Of a stretch of DNA of 64,000 nt, positions 54,631-64,000 are shown piece after piece; position 1 is the stretch's first letter; every line of letters begins with the position of its first letter. The notes beneath the pieces were generated by a model. That model was not told where the DNA came from, did no database searches, and worked only from the letters and a program-made list of their open reading frames with translations. The position numbers were made by a program, and so were the translations under genes. Source of the DNA: Streptomyces bacillaris (GTDB lineage Bacteria > Actinomycetota > Actinomycetes > Streptomycetales > Streptomycetaceae); NCBI RefSeq assembly GCF_003268675.1, contig NZ_CP029378.1, forward strand, positions 2,170,001 to 2,234,000, read 5' to 3'.

Positions 54631-57303
54631 TCAGCGCATCAGTACGCCCGCGCCCTCCCCCGTGGCCTCGTTCGGCACCGCCACCAGCCCCAACTCGGCG
54701 CCGGAGGCCAGCAGTTCGTGCGAGGGCAAGACGCGGACGGTGTAGCCGTACGGTCCCGTCCGGTCCAGGGCGAGCGGGCCCTCGTACAGCCAGCGGTCCT
54801 CCAGGTCATGGCCGCCCGCCGGCTTCAGCGGGAAGACCTGGGCGTCCGCGATGGCGTCGGCGGAGTCCACCCGGCCCGCGACGACCTGGACCTCCACGTC
54901 GTCCGGCTCCAGCCCGCCGAGCGCGATCCGTACCCGCAGGGACAAGGTCGCCCCCAGTTCGGCCGAGCCGCCCGCCACCGTGTCGGTGACCGACTCCACA
55001 TGGTCGACGGAGACGTGTCGCCAGGCCGCCCGGACCTTCGCCTTCCACTCCGCGAGATCCCGCGCCACCGCCGGGCCCAGAGCCCGCCGGGAGAGCGCGG
55101 CGGGGGCGTAGAGCCGCTCCACGTACTCGCGCACCATCCGCCCCGCGAGCACCTTCGGCCCGAGGTTGACCAGGGTCGAGCGGACCATCTCGATCCACCG
55201 GTCCGGCAGCCCCTCCGCGCCCCGGTCGTAGAAGCGCGGGGCGACCCGGTCCTCGATCAGGGCGTACAGGGCGTTGGACTCCAGCTCGTCGCGCCGGTCC
55301 TCGTCGACAGCGGAGCCGTCGGCGGTGGGGATCTCCCAGCCGAAGTCCGGGTCGAACCACTCGTCCCACCAGCCGTCGCGCACCGAGAGGTTGAGGCAGC
55401 CGTTGAGCGCGGCCTTCATCCCGCTGGTGCCGCACGCCTCCAGCGGGCGCAGCGGGTTGTTGAGCCAGACGTCGCAGCCCGGGTAGAGCTTCTGCGCCAT
55501 GCCCATGCCGTAGTCCGGCAGGAAGACGATGCGGTGGCGTACGCGCGGGTCGTCCGCGAACCGCACCAGCTCCTGGACCAGCCGCTTGCCGCCGTCGTCG
55601 GCGGGGTGCGCCTTGCCGGCGACGACGATCTGGATCGGGTGCGTGGGGTGGAGCAGCAGTTCCCGCAGCCGGTCGCGGTCGCGCAGCATCAGCGTCAGAC
55701 GCTTGTACGAGGGGACGCGGCGGGCGAAGCCGATGGTCAGGATCTCCGGGTCGAGGACGTCGTCGATCCAGCCCAGCTCGGCGGTGCCCGCGCCGCGCCT
55801 GCGCCAGGAGGCGTAGAGGCGGCGGCGGACCTCGGTGACCAGCTGTCCGCGCAGCTCGCGGCGGAGCTCCCAGATCTCCCGGTCCCCGATGCCGCCCACC
55901 GCGTCCCAGCGGCGCGGGGTGCCGGGCTGCCGCTCGGCGCCGCCGTCCGCCACCGGTCCGCCCGCCAGCACCTGGTGGGCGCGGCCGGTGCCGATCTGTC
56001 CGGCGCCGAGGCGGAAGACCTCGGGCGCGACCCAGGTGGGGGCGTGGACCCCGTTGGTGATGGAGGTGATCGGCACGTCCGCCGGGTCGAACCCCGGCCA
56101 GAGCCCGGAGAACATCTCCCGGCTGACCGCCCCGTGGAGGGTGGAGACCCCGTTGGCGCGCTGGGCGAGGCGCAGCCCCATGACCGCCATGTTGAACAGC
56201 TCGGGCGCCCCGCCGGGGTAGGCCTCGCGGCCCAGCGGCAGGATCTTCTCCACGGGGACGCCGGGCAGCTCGCCGTCGTCGCCGAAGTGGCGGGCGATCA
56301 GCTGCCGGTCGAAACGGTCTATCCCGGCGGGCACCGGGGTGTGGGTGGTGAAGACGGTCCCGGCCCGGACCACTTCGAGCGCGGCCTCGAAGTCGAGCCC
56401 GTCGGCGGCCAGTTCGCGGATGCGCTCCAGGCCGAGGAAGCCGGCGTGGCCCTCGTTGGTGTGGAACACCTCCGGCTCCGGGCTCCGGGTGAGCCGGCAC
56501 CAGGTGCGCACGGCACGCACCCCGCCGATGCCGAGCAGCATCTCCTGGAGGAGGCGGTGGTCGCTGCCGCCGCCGTAGAGCCGGTCGGTGACATCGCGTT
56601 CGCCCGGGGCGTTCTCCTCGACGTCGGAGTCGAGCAGGAGGAGCGGGACGCGGCCGACCCGGGCCAGCCAGATGCAGGCGTACAGCGAGCGGCCGCCGGG
56701 CAGGGCGAGCACCACCCGGGCGGGGGTGCCGTCGGCCTCGCGGACCAGGTCGAGCGGGAGTTCGTTGGGGTCGAGGACCGGATAGTGCTCCTGCTGCCAG
56801 CCCTCGCGGGAGAGGCTCTGGCGGAAGTAGCCGTGCCGGTAGAGCAGGCCGACGCCGATGAGCGGGACGCCCAGGTCGCTGGCGGCCTTGAGGTGGTCAC
56901 CGGCGAGGATGCCGAGGCCGCCGCTGTACTGCGGCAGGGCGGCGGTGACACCGAATTCAGGGGAGAAGTAGGCGATGGCGGAGGGGAGTTCGGCTCCGGC
57001 CGCCTGCTGTTCCTGGTACCAGCGGGGGCCGTCGAGATAGTCCTTCAGGTCGGCGGAGGCCTCGGCCAGGCGGCCCAGGTACTCCTCGTCCCGGCCCAGT
57101 TCGGCCAGGCGCCCCGCGGTCAGGGAGCCGAGCAGCCGTACGGGGTCGGCGTCCGCGGGCCGCCACCCCTCGGGGTCGGCGGACCGGAACAGCTCGCGGG
57201 TCTCGGTGTGCCACGACCAGCGCAGGTTGCGCGCGAGGTCGTGGAGGGGTCGGAGGGGTTCGGGGAGGACAGGACGCACGGTGAATCGACGAATGGCCTT
57301 CAC
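54631..57303 (-). CDS. glgP: Alpha-glucan phosphorylase GlgP
   Basis: An 890-residue glycogen/maltodextrin phosphorylase (GT35). Visible are an N-terminal AIAYFSPEFGVTAALPQYSGGLGILAGDHLKAA-type segment, HTNEGHAGF, and the PLP-lysine region EACGTSGMKAALNG (about 630-645). A C-terminal beta extension of about 120 residues follows. It releases glucose 1-phosphate from alpha-glucan. Start GTG 57303 after GGTGGAG; an ATG at 57333 in frame lacks a site. It is divergent from glgE, so the 0.7-kb gap may control both directions. Confidence 0.93.
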   Translation of the reverse strand: MKAIRRFTVRPVLPEPLRPLHDLARNLRWSWHTETRELFRSADPEGWRPADADPVRLLGSLTAGRLAELGRDEEYLGRLAEASADLKDYLDGPRWYQEQQAAGAELPSAIAYFSPEFGVTAALPQYSGGLGILAGDHLKAASDLGVPLIGVGLLYRHGYFRQSLSREGWQQEHYPVLDPNELPLDLVREADGTPARVVLALPGGRSLYACIWLARVGRVPLLLLDSDVEENAPGERDVTDRLYGGGSDHRLLQEMLLGIGGVRAVRTWCRLTRSPEPEVFHTNEGHAGFLGLERIRELAADGLDFEAALEVVRAGTVFTTHTPVPAGIDRFDRQLIARHFGDDGELPGVPVEKILPLGREAYPGGAPELFNMAVMGLRLAQRANGVSTLHGAVSREMFSGLWPGFDPADVPITSITNGVHAPTWVAPEVFRLGAGQIGTGRAHQVLAGGPVADGGAERQPGTPRRWDAVGGIGDREIWELRRELRGQLVTEVRRRLYASWRRRGAGTAELGWIDDVLDPEILTIGFARRVPSYKRLTLMLRDRDRLRELLLHPTHPIQIVVAGKAHPADDGGKRLVQELVRFADDPRVRHRIVFLPDYGMGMAQKLYPGCDVWLNNPLRPLEACGTSGMKAALNGCLNLSVRDGWWDEWFDPDFGWEIPTADGSAVDEDRRDELESNALYALIEDRVAPRFYDRGAEGLPDRWIEMVRSTLVNLGPKVLAGRMVREYVERLYAPAALSRRALGPAVARDLAEWKAKVRAAWRHVSVDHVESVTDTVAGGSAELGATLSLRVRIALGGLEPDDVEVQVVAGRVDSADAIADAQVFPLKPAGGHDLEDRWLYEGPLALDRTGPYGYTVRVLPSHELLASGAELGLVAVPNEATGEGAGVLMR

Positions 57304-58018
57304 GTACTCCACCTTTACAGGGGACTTGCGCATCCGAGGGGACGCACGACGGTGTGCGCCCTTCCGTCACCCTCGACGGTAGCGGCCGTCCGTGGCCCGG
57401 GGCCACGGCGCGCGGACGGCTCACCGGGGTCGGGCACGGCCCGCGCGCGCCGCCCCACAGGAACCACACCCGCACCGCCCGCCCTCTCCCACCCCACCCT
57501 TCACCTGCGGGTTTGGCCGATTTCCTTCCCGTACGCAGCCTTGTGGACCTTCCTGTCACAGGGAAGGCTGCCGTGTGGCGCCGCAGAGCGGGTATCCGGA
57601 ACCTGTGAGGGCGCCGCGGGCTTCGTACGCCCACCGGGGCGCACGCGCCGGGCGCGACCGGACCGGACCGGGGCGCGACCGGGGCACGACCGGCCGGTTA
57701 CGACCGAGTAGTTAACACAGCGCCGGATTTCCCGTGAACACGTGCGGGGAAGGCTTTCCGCGTACTTCCCGGTACGCAGTCGGACCCGGCCCGCACGCCC
57801 TCCCGATGCAGTCGAAACATGCGTGAAACACCCGCGACCCACCCATTCGAGTGCCATTCGAGTGAACGCGGACAGGAGCGGCCATGCCCACAGCCCGTCA
57901 GCAGAGAGCCGAGCAGCTACAAAGGACAGATCCCCATCATCGCGGCACGCGCGGTCGGTCCTCCGCTTCCGTGCCGTCACCCGTGCACACCGAGCTCCTC
58001 CAGCCCCCAGGTGATTCC
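57304..58018. other. 715-base divergent gap between glgP and glgE, with CGACCG repeats
   Basis: No convincing gene. Four CGACCG copies lie at 57655, 57676, 57687 and 57701 (spacing 21, 11 and 14). An ATG at 57884 in the glgE frame has CAGGAG 5 bases before and would add 45 residues to GlgE; it may instead be a short leader. Regulatory role inferred. Confidence 0.45.
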
Positions 58019-60037
58019 ATGATCGGTCGAATTCCCGTCCTCGACGTCCGTCCCCTCGTCGACTGCGGCAGACGGGCGGCCAAGGCCGTCGTCGGTGAGA
58101 CCTTCGAGGTCACCGCCACCGTCTTCCGCGAAGGCCATGACGCGGTGGCGGCCAACGTCGTGCTGCGCGATCCGAGCGGACGGGTGGGACCGTGGACCCC
58201 GATGCGCGAGCTGGCCCCGGGCACGGACCGGTGGGGCGCGGAGGTGACGCCGACCGCCGAGGGGCGGTGGACGTACACGGTGGAGGCCTGGAGCGATCCG
58301 GTCACCACCTGGCGCCACCACGCGGCGATCAAGATCCCGGCGGGCATCGACACCGATCTGGTGCTGGCGGAGGGCGCGGCCCTGCTGGAGCGGGCCGCCG
58401 CCGGGGTGCCGAAGAAGAACGGCCGGGAGGCGGTGCTCGCCGCGGTGGACGCGCTGCGCGACACCGCGCACGCCCCGGCCGCCCGGCTGGCCGCCGCCTG
58501 GACCCCGGCCGCCGAGGCCGTGCTCGCCCGCCATCCGCTGCGCGAACTGGTCACCCGCTCCAAGCCGCTGGCGGTGCGCGTGGAGCGCGAGCGGGCGCTG
58601 TACGGGTCGTGGTACGAGTTGTTCCCGCGCTCGGAGGGCGCGAAGCGGGTGCCGGTCGATCCCTCCGACACCTCGCCGGACGCGCCGACCCGGCTGGTGA
58701 GCGGCACCTTCCGTACGGCGGCCGAGCGGCTGCCCGCGGTCGCCGCCATGGGGTTCGATGTCGTGTACCTGCCCCCGATCCACCCGATCGGGACCACCCA
58801 CCGCAAGGGACCCGACAACACCCTCACGGCCGGTGAGCACGATCCGGGCGTGCCGTGGGCGATCGGTTCGCCGGACGGCGGGCACGACGCGGTCCACCCG
58901 GAGCTGGGGACCTTGGCGGACTTCGACCACTTCGTGGAGGTGGCCCGCAATCTGCGGATGGAGATCGCGCTCGACTTCGCGCTCCAGTGCTCGCCGGACC
59001 ACCCGTGGGTGAAGGACCACCCGGACTGGTTCCACCACCGCCCCGACGGCTCGATCGCGTACGCCGAGAACCCGCCGAAGAAGTACCAGGACATCTATCC
59101 GATCGCCTTCGACCAGGACATGCGCGGTCTGGTGGCGGAGACCGTACGGATCCTGCGCTTCTGGATGGACCACGGCGTACGTATCTTCCGCGTCGACAAC
59201 CCGCACACCAAGCCCGTGGTGTTCTGGGAGAAGGTCATCGCGGAGATCAACGGCACCGACCCCGATGTCATCTTCCTGGCCGAGGCGTTCACCCGCCCGG
59301 CGATGATGCACACCCTGGGCGCGGTCGGGTTCCAGCAGTCGTACACGTACTTCACCTGGCGGAACACCAAGCAGGAGCTGACGGAGTACGTCACGGAGCT
59401 GGCGGGCGAGGCCGCCTCCTACATGCGGCCCAACTTCTTCGTGAACACCCCGGACATCCTGCCGGGATACCTCCAGCACGGCGGCCGCCCGGCCTTCGAG
59501 GCGCGGGCCGTGCTCGCCGCGACCCTCGCCCCGAGCTGGGGCGTGTACGCGGGGTTCGAGCTGTGCGAGAACACCCCGGCCAAGCCGGGGAGTGAGGAGT
59601 ACCTGCACTCGGAGAAGTACGAACTGCGCCCGAGGGACTGGGAGTCGGCCGAGCGCGAGGGCCGCACGCTGACCCCCCTGATCACCTCGCTCAACCGGAT
59701 CCGACGCCACAACCCCGCGCTCCAGCAGCTGCGTGACGTCCACTTCCACCACGTCGACAACGAGTCGCTGCTCGTCTACAGCAAGCGCTCGGGGTCGAAC
59801 ACCGTTCTGGTGGTCGTGAACCTCGACCCTCACCACACCCAGGAGGCCACGGTCTCGTTGGACATGGAGCGGCTCGGCCTCGAAGGGCACGAGCGCGTAC
59901 CGGTGCGCGATCAGCTCACCGGCGACACCTATCACTGGGGCAGGACCTTCTATGTGCGCCTAGAGCCGGGCATCACGCCCGCGCACATCGCCGTCCTGCG
60001 ACCGTCCCCGCCGACCGGAGGGTCACCCACACCATGA
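58019..60037 (+). CDS. glgE: Alpha-1,4-glucan:maltose-1-phosphate maltosyltransferase GlgE
   Basis: A 672-residue GH13_3 enzyme that adds maltose from maltose 1-phosphate to alpha-1,4-glucan. It begins [19 protein letters not shown]. The catalytic nucleophile is Asp393 in [10 protein letters not shown] and the acid is Glu422 in FLAEAFTRP, matching S. coelicolor GlgE. The ATG at 58019 (AGGTG upstream) matches the usual family start; an ATG at 57884 with a stronger site would give 717 residues. It is coupled to treS (ATGA). First structural gene of the glgE operon. Confidence 0.96.
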   Translation: MIGRIPVLDVRPLVDCGRRAAKAVVGETFEVTATVFREGHDAVAANVVLRDPSGRVGPWTPMRELAPGTDRWGAEVTPTAEGRWTYTVEAWSDPVTTWRHHAAIKIPAGIDTDLVLAEGAALLERAAAGVPKKNGREAVLAAVDALRDTAHAPAARLAAAWTPAAEAVLARHPLRELVTRSKPLAVRVERERALYGSWYELFPRSEGAKRVPVDPSDTSPDAPTRLVSGTFRTAAERLPAVAAMGFDVVYLPPIHPIGTTHRKGPDNTLTAGEHDPGVPWAIGSPDGGHDAVHPELGTLADFDHFVEVARNLRMEIALDFALQCSPDHPWVKDHPDWFHHRPDGSIAYAENPPKKYQDIYPIAFDQDMRGLVAETVRILRFWMDHGVRIFRVDNPHTKPVVFWEKVIAEINGTDPDVIFLAEAFTRPAMMHTLGAVGFQQSYTYFTWRNTKQELTEYVTELAGEAASYMRPNFFVNTPDILPGYLQHGGRPAFEARAVLAATLAPSWGVYAGFELCENTPAKPGSEEYLHSEKYELRPRDWESAEREGRTLTPLITSLNRIRRHNPALQQLRDVHFHHVDNESLLVYSKRSGSNTVLVVVNLDPHHTQEATVSLDMERLGLEGHERVPVRDQLTGDTYHWGRTFYVRLEPGITPAHIAVLRPSPPTGGSPTP

Positions 60038-61740
60038 TCGTCAATGAGCCTGTCCACGACACGTTCGAGGACACTCCCGCCAAGGACCGTGATCCCGACT
60101 GGTTCAAGCGAGCCGTCTTCTACGAGGTGCTCGTCCGGTCCTTCCAGGACTCCAACGGCGACGGAATCGGCGACCTCAAGGGCATCACCGCCAAGCTGGA
60201 CTATCTCCAGTGGCTCGGTGTCGACTGCCTCTGGCTGCCGCCGTTCTTCAAGTCCCCGCTGCGCGACGGCGGTTACGACGTCTCCGACTACACCGCGGTC
60301 CTGCCGGAGTTCGGTGACCTCGCCGACTTCGTCGAGTTCGTGGACGCCGCCCACCAGCGCGGCATGCGCGTCATCATCGACTTCGTCATGAACCACACGA
60401 GCGACCAGCACGAGTGGTTCCAGCAGTCCCGTACGGACCCGGACGGTCCGTACGGCGACTACTACGTCTGGGCGGACGACGACAAACAGTTCCAGGACGC
60501 CCGGATCATCTTCGTCGACACCGAGACGTCGAACTGGACCTTCGACCCGGTGCGCAAGCAGTACTACTGGCACCGCTTCTTCTCCCACCAGCCGGACCTC
60601 AACTACGAGAACCCGGCGGTCCAGGAGGAGATCCTGGCGGCCCTCCGCTTCTGGCTGGACCTGGGCATCGACGGCTTCCGGGTCGACGCGGTGCCCTACC
60701 TCTACCAGCGCGAGGGCACCAACTGCGAGAACCTCCCCGAGACCCACCACTTCCTCAAGCGGGTCCGCAAGGAGATCGACGCCAACTACCCGGACACCGT
60801 GCTCCTCGCCGAGGCCAACCAGTGGCCCGAGGACGTCGTCGACTACTTCGGCGACTACGAGGCGGGCGGCGACGAGTGCCACATGGCGTTCCACTTCCCC
60901 GTCATGCCGCGCATCTTCATGGCGGTGCGCCGCGAGAGCCGCTACCCGGTCTCCGAAATCCTCGCCAAGACCCCGGCGATCCCGAAGAACTGCCAGTGGG
61001 GCATCTTCCTCCGCAACCACGACGAGCTGACCCTCGAAATGGTCACGGACGAAGAGCGCGACTACATGTACGCGGAGTACGCCAAGGACCCGCGGATGCG
61101 CGCCAACATCGGCATCCGCCGGCGCCTGGCCCCGCTGCTGGACAACGACCGCAACCAGATCGAGCTGTTCACCGCTCTGCTGCTGTCGCTGCCCGGCTCC
61201 CCGATCCTCTACTACGGGGACGAGATCGGGATGGGCGACAACATCTGGCTGGGCGACCGGGACGCGGTCCGCACCCCGATGCAGTGGACGCCCGACCGCA
61301 ACGCCGGGTTCTCCTCCAGCGATCCGGGGCGGCTCTACCTCCCCACGATCATGGACCCGGTCTACGGCTACCAGGTCACCAATGTGGAGGCGTCGATGGC
61401 GTCGCCCTCCTCGCTGCTGCACTGGACCCGCCGGATGATCGAGATCCGCAAGCAGAACCCGGCCTTCGGGCTGGGCGAGTACACCGAACTGCCCTCGTCC
61501 AACCCGGCGGTGCTGGCGTTCACCCGTGAGTACAAGGACGACCTGGTCCTGTGCGTGCACAACTTCTCGCGGTTCGCCCAGCCCACCGAGCTGGACCTGC
61601 GGTCGTTCAACGGACGCCATCCGGTGGAGCTGATCGGCGGGGTGCGCTTCCCGGCCATCGGCCAGTGGCCCTACCTGCTGACCCTGGCGGGACACGGCTT
61701 CTACTGGTTCCGGCTGCGCAAGGACGCGCCGCCGGCCTGA
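60034..61740 (+). CDS. treS: Trehalose synthase TreS
   Basis: A 568-residue GH13_16 enzyme that interconverts trehalose and maltose. The catalytic residues are Asp218 in [10 protein letters not shown], Glu260 in [10 protein letters not shown] and Asp330 in RNHDELTLE. It is slightly short next to TreS-Pep2 fusions because the kinase is separate here. Its ATG overlaps the glgE stop. It supplies maltose to Pep2. Confidence 0.97.
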   Translation: MIVNEPVHDTFEDTPAKDRDPDWFKRAVFYEVLVRSFQDSNGDGIGDLKGITAKLDYLQWLGVDCLWLPPFFKSPLRDGGYDVSDYTAVLPEFGDLADFVEFVDAAHQRGMRVIIDFVMNHTSDQHEWFQQSRTDPDGPYGDYYVWADDDKQFQDARIIFVDTETSNWTFDPVRKQYYWHRFFSHQPDLNYENPAVQEEILAALRFWLDLGIDGFRVDAVPYLYQREGTNCENLPETHHFLKRVRKEIDANYPDTVLLAEANQWPEDVVDYFGDYEAGGDECHMAFHFPVMPRIFMAVRRESRYPVSEILAKTPAIPKNCQWGIFLRNHDELTLEMVTDEERDYMYAEYAKDPRMRANIGIRRRLAPLLDNDRNQIELFTALLLSLPGSPILYYGDEIGMGDNIWLGDRDAVRTPMQWTPDRNAGFSSSDPGRLYLPTIMDPVYGYQVTNVEASMASPSSLLHWTRRMIEIRKQNPAFGLGEYTELPSSNPAVLAFTREYKDDLVLCVHNFSRFAQPTELDLRSFNGRHPVELIGGVRFPAIGQWPYLLTLAGHGFYWFRLRKDAPPA

Positions 61741-61776
61741 TGGACGGCCGCGTCGGCCCGACGGTGGCCGACGGCT

Positions 61777-61806
61777 CGTGCGGGGCGGTTTCCCCCGTCC
61801 CGCACG
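61777..61806 (+). terminator. 12-bp hairpin between treS and pep2
   Basis: CGTGCGGGGCGG (61777-61788), loop TTTCCC, CCGTCCCGCACG (61795-61806): 11 pairs plus one G-T, 37 bases past treS. It probably weakens read-through into pep2, or pep2 has its own promoter in the remaining gap. Confidence 0.5.
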
Positions 61807-61992
61807 GGGCACTCTGACCGAAACGAAAGGCCTTGGGCCTTCACGGTTCCGCCGCCTTCGGCCTTTCCCGGTTCCGCCGTTCGAGTCCGTACGGACCTTC
61901 CTCTCCCGACACGTCCCGCACAGCCGGACAGCCATTGCCGCAATCCGGGACACTCTTCGCATCCTGTGTGCCCGGGGAAAGGACGCGATGCC

Positions 61993-63414
61993 ATGTCGGA
62001 GGCTGCATCCAGTCACGTCGCCCTGGCGAAGAGCACAAGGAACAGCGCAACCCCGAGCAGTACCGTGGACGGCACCCTGCTGCCGTCCCTCGCCCCGCTG
62101 CTCCACGCCTGGCTGCCCCGGCAGCGGTGGTTCGCCGGCAAGGGGCGGCCGGTCACCGGCTTCTCGCTGGTCTCGGCCACCGAGATGCTGCCGCTGGACG
62201 GCACCGCCGGACCGGGCCTGCTCCACCTCCTGGTCCGGGCCCAGCAGCCCGAGCAGTCCGCCCGCCCGGCGGACGACTGCTACCAACTCCTCATCGGTGT
62301 ACGGGCATCGCTGCCGACCACGCTCGCCGCGGCCCTGATCGGCCGGGTCGAGCACGGGCCGCTGGCCGGGCGGACGGTGTACGACGCGCTGCACGACCCA
62401 CGGCTGGCGGGCCTTCTGCTGGAACGGTTCCGCCGCCCCGGCACCCTCGGCGCCCTCCGCTTCGAGCGCACCGCCGCGATCCCGGCCGGGCTGGCGCCCC
62501 GGGTGCTGGACGCCGAACAGTCCAACTCCTCGCTGGTCTACGGCGATGCGTACATCCTCAAGATCTTCCGCCGGGTCTTCCCCGGCGCCAACCCGGATCT
62601 GGAGCTGCCGCTCGCCCTGGCCCGCGAGGGGTGCGAACGCGTCCCCGCCCCCATCGCCTGGTTCGAGGCCCCCGGCCCCGAACCGCTCACCCTCGGCGTG
62701 CTCCAGCCCTTCCTGCACGGCGCCCGGGACGGCTGGCAGCTCGCCCTGACCGCGCTCACCGCGGGCCGCGACTTCGTCCCCGAGGCACGGGCGCTGGGCC
62801 GGGCCACCGCCGAGGTGCACACCGCGCTCGCCAAGGCGCTGCCCACCCCGGCGCTGCACGGCACCCAGACCCGGCAACTGGTCGCCCGGATGGTCCAGCG
62901 CCTGGAGGCCGCCGCCGACGCGGTGCCCGCCCTCGTCCCGTACGTCCCCGCCCTGCGCACCGCGTTCGACGCCGTCACCGCGCTCGGCCACCGGGGCGGC
63001 GGCTGGGCGCAGCAGCGGGTCCACGGCGACCTCCACCTCGGCCAGGCGCTCCGCTCCCCCGACGGGTTCTGGTCGCTGATCGACTTCGAGGGCGAACCGG
63101 CCCGCCCGCTGGACGAGCGCCGCCGCCCCGCGCCCCCGGTCCGCGACGTGGCGGGGATGCTGCGCTCCTTCGACTACGCGGCCCGCTCGCACCGCCCGTG
63201 GAACCCGGAGTGGGCGGCCCGCTGCCGTGCCGCCTACTGCGAGGGGTACGCGCTGGCGTCCGGCACCGATCCGCGCGGTGAGCCGGAGTTGCTGCGCGCA
63301 CATGAGACCGACAAGGCGGTGTACGAGGTGGTGTACGAGGCCCGGCACCGCCCCGACTGGCTGCCGGTCCCGATGGCCGCCATCCAGCGCCTGGCCCAGT
63401 CCGCCGCGGCCTGA
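61993..63414 (+). CDS. pep2: Maltokinase Pep2
   Basis: A 473-residue maltose kinase (GHKL-like/aminoglycoside-phosphotransferase fold): RQRWFAGKGRP at the N-terminus, the nucleotide-binding SNSSLVYGDAYILKIFRRV, and the catalytic HGDLHLGQ and IDFEGEP motifs. It makes maltose 1-phosphate for GlgE. Start ATG 61993, with AGGA about 9 bases upstream. It is separated from treS by 252 bases and a hairpin, and from glgB by 66 bases. Confidence 0.95.
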   Translation: MSEAASSHVALAKSTRNSATPSSTVDGTLLPSLAPLLHAWLPRQRWFAGKGRPVTGFSLVSATEMLPLDGTAGPGLLHLLVRAQQPEQSARPADDCYQLLIGVRASLPTTLAAALIGRVEHGPLAGRTVYDALHDPRLAGLLLERFRRPGTLGALRFERTAAIPAGLAPRVLDAEQSNSSLVYGDAYILKIFRRVFPGANPDLELPLALAREGCERVPAPIAWFEAPGPEPLTLGVLQPFLHGARDGWQLALTALTAGRDFVPEARALGRATAEVHTALAKALPTPALHGTQTRQLVARMVQRLEAAADAVPALVPYVPALRTAFDAVTALGHRGGGWAQQRVHGDLHLGQALRSPDGFWSLIDFEGEPARPLDERRRPAPPVRDVAGMLRSFDYAARSHRPWNPEWAARCRAAYCEGYALASGTDPRGEPELLRAHETDKAVYEVVYEARHRPDWLPVPMAAIQRLAQSAAA

Positions 63415-63480
63415 TCCCGGGCCCCGCCCGCCCGCACCCTCCCCCCTTCCTCCCCCGAACTCCCCGAGGAGGCAGTCCCT

Positions 63481-64000
63481 GTGACCGCCCGCAAGCCGTC
63501 CCGCAAGGCACCCCGCTCCAAGTCCGCAGCCGCCGAAGGCACCACCGCCAAGGCACCTGCCGAGGCCGTGAGCGTGGAGACCGCGCAGCCGCCCGCACCG
63601 GCTCCGGCACCCACGCCCGTACCGGCCGCCGCTCCGGCAGCCACTCCGGCTCCTGCTTCCGCTTCCGTGGAGGCCGAGACCACCGCTCCGGCAGCCACCG
63701 AGGCCGCCGCCACCGCCAAGCGCTCCCGCCCCCGGCGTACGGACGCCGTCCCCCCGCTCCCCCGGCAGGCCGGTGACGGGAGCGCCCGGCCCGCACCGGC
63801 CCTGGACCCCGCCGACCGCGGCCGGCTGCTGGCCGGTGACCACCACGACCCGCACGCCGTGCTCGGCGCCCGTCCGATCCCGGGCGGGGTGCTGGTGCGG
63901 GCGCTGCGCCCGTTCGCCCGGTCGGTCACGGTGCTGGCCGAGGGGGTGCGGGCCGAACTGCACGACGACGGCGACGGGTTCTTCTCCGGGGTGCTGCCGG
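63481..64000 (+). CDS. glgB: 1,4-alpha-glucan branching enzyme GlgB, N-terminal part
   Basis: The first 173 residues of GlgB, cut by the right edge. After an Ala/Pro/Thr/Lys-rich extension of about 100 residues, GDHHDPHAVLGARPIPGGVLVRALRP begins the N-terminal branching-enzyme domain. It puts alpha-1,6 branches on the GlgE product. GTG 63481 follows GAGGAGG. The extension is unlike its neighbours and probably disordered. Confidence 0.92.
   Translation, partial: MTARKPSRKAPRSKSAAAEGTTAKAPAEAVSVETAQPPAPAPAPTPVPAAAPAATPAPASASVEAETTAPAATEAAATAKRSRPRRTDAVPPLPRQAGDGSARPAPALDPADRGRLLAGDHHDPHAVLGARPIPGGVLVRALRPFARSVTVLAEGVRAELHDDGDGFFSGVLP

Overview
The window is high-GC actinobacterial chromosome, almost certainly Streptomyces. 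The evidence is the third-position G/C bias, the many GTG starts and ATGA/GTGA stop-start overlaps, a LAXTG-type sortase substrate, a glgE-treS-pep2-glgB operon and a Streptomyces-style contractile injection system. I see no rRNA, tRNA, insertion sequence or CRISPR array. Gene products are assigned by motif recognition from the translated sequence; no database search was run.

Layout. Positions 1-2307: the start of a secreted PHB-depolymerase-like esterase (cut by the left edge) and a two-subunit CoA-transferase. Positions 2462-25850 (about 23 kb): a phage-tail-like contractile injection system (CIS/eCIS). A leftward arm holds the AAA+ ATPase, a Pvc16/DUF4255 protein, a large secreted beta-propeller protein and a LuxR-type regulator. 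A rightward arm holds a membrane protein, sheath, tube, two small assembly proteins, a 1091-residue disordered VQR-motif protein, a second tube, a LysM protein, a VgrG/GpD spike, PAAR tip, gp25, baseplate J, tail protein I and a zinc-ribbon/transmembrane/discoidin-like protein. No tail-fibre gene and no obvious toxin gene lie inside.

Positions 26141-40947: an orphan class I terpene cyclase, a zinc amidase of the peptidoglycan-recognition type, a type-B carboxylesterase, a CopD-like membrane protein, an EF-hand protein, a NodB-like lipoprotein with a degenerate active site, a candidate structured small RNA, an anti-sigma-type ATPase, an enoyl-CoA hydratase, two tandem L,D-transpeptidase lipoproteins and glgX. 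Positions 40961-48825: a drug-export-like ABC transporter with its own two-component system, then a heterodimeric ABC exporter; a perfect 26-bp palindrome lies between the two divergent units. Positions 48908-54512: a LAXTG surface protein, an FAD monooxygenase with a divergent TetR regulator, and a thermolysin-like protease. Positions 54631-64000: glgP facing away from glgE-treS-pep2-glgB, the trehalose-to-alpha-glucan (GlgE) pathway; glgB is cut by the right edge.

Working together: the CIS genes form one machine built from two divergent arms. The transpeptidases, amidase and LAXTG protein are envelope functions. GlgX, GlgP, TreS, Pep2, GlgE and GlgB interconvert trehalose, maltose 1-phosphate and branched alpha-glucan. 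The most novel items are the VQR-motif protein with its 12-copy hexamer repeat, the candidate small RNA near 33952-34075, the 26-bp palindrome at 44793-44818, and the crossed complementary arms in the amidase leader.
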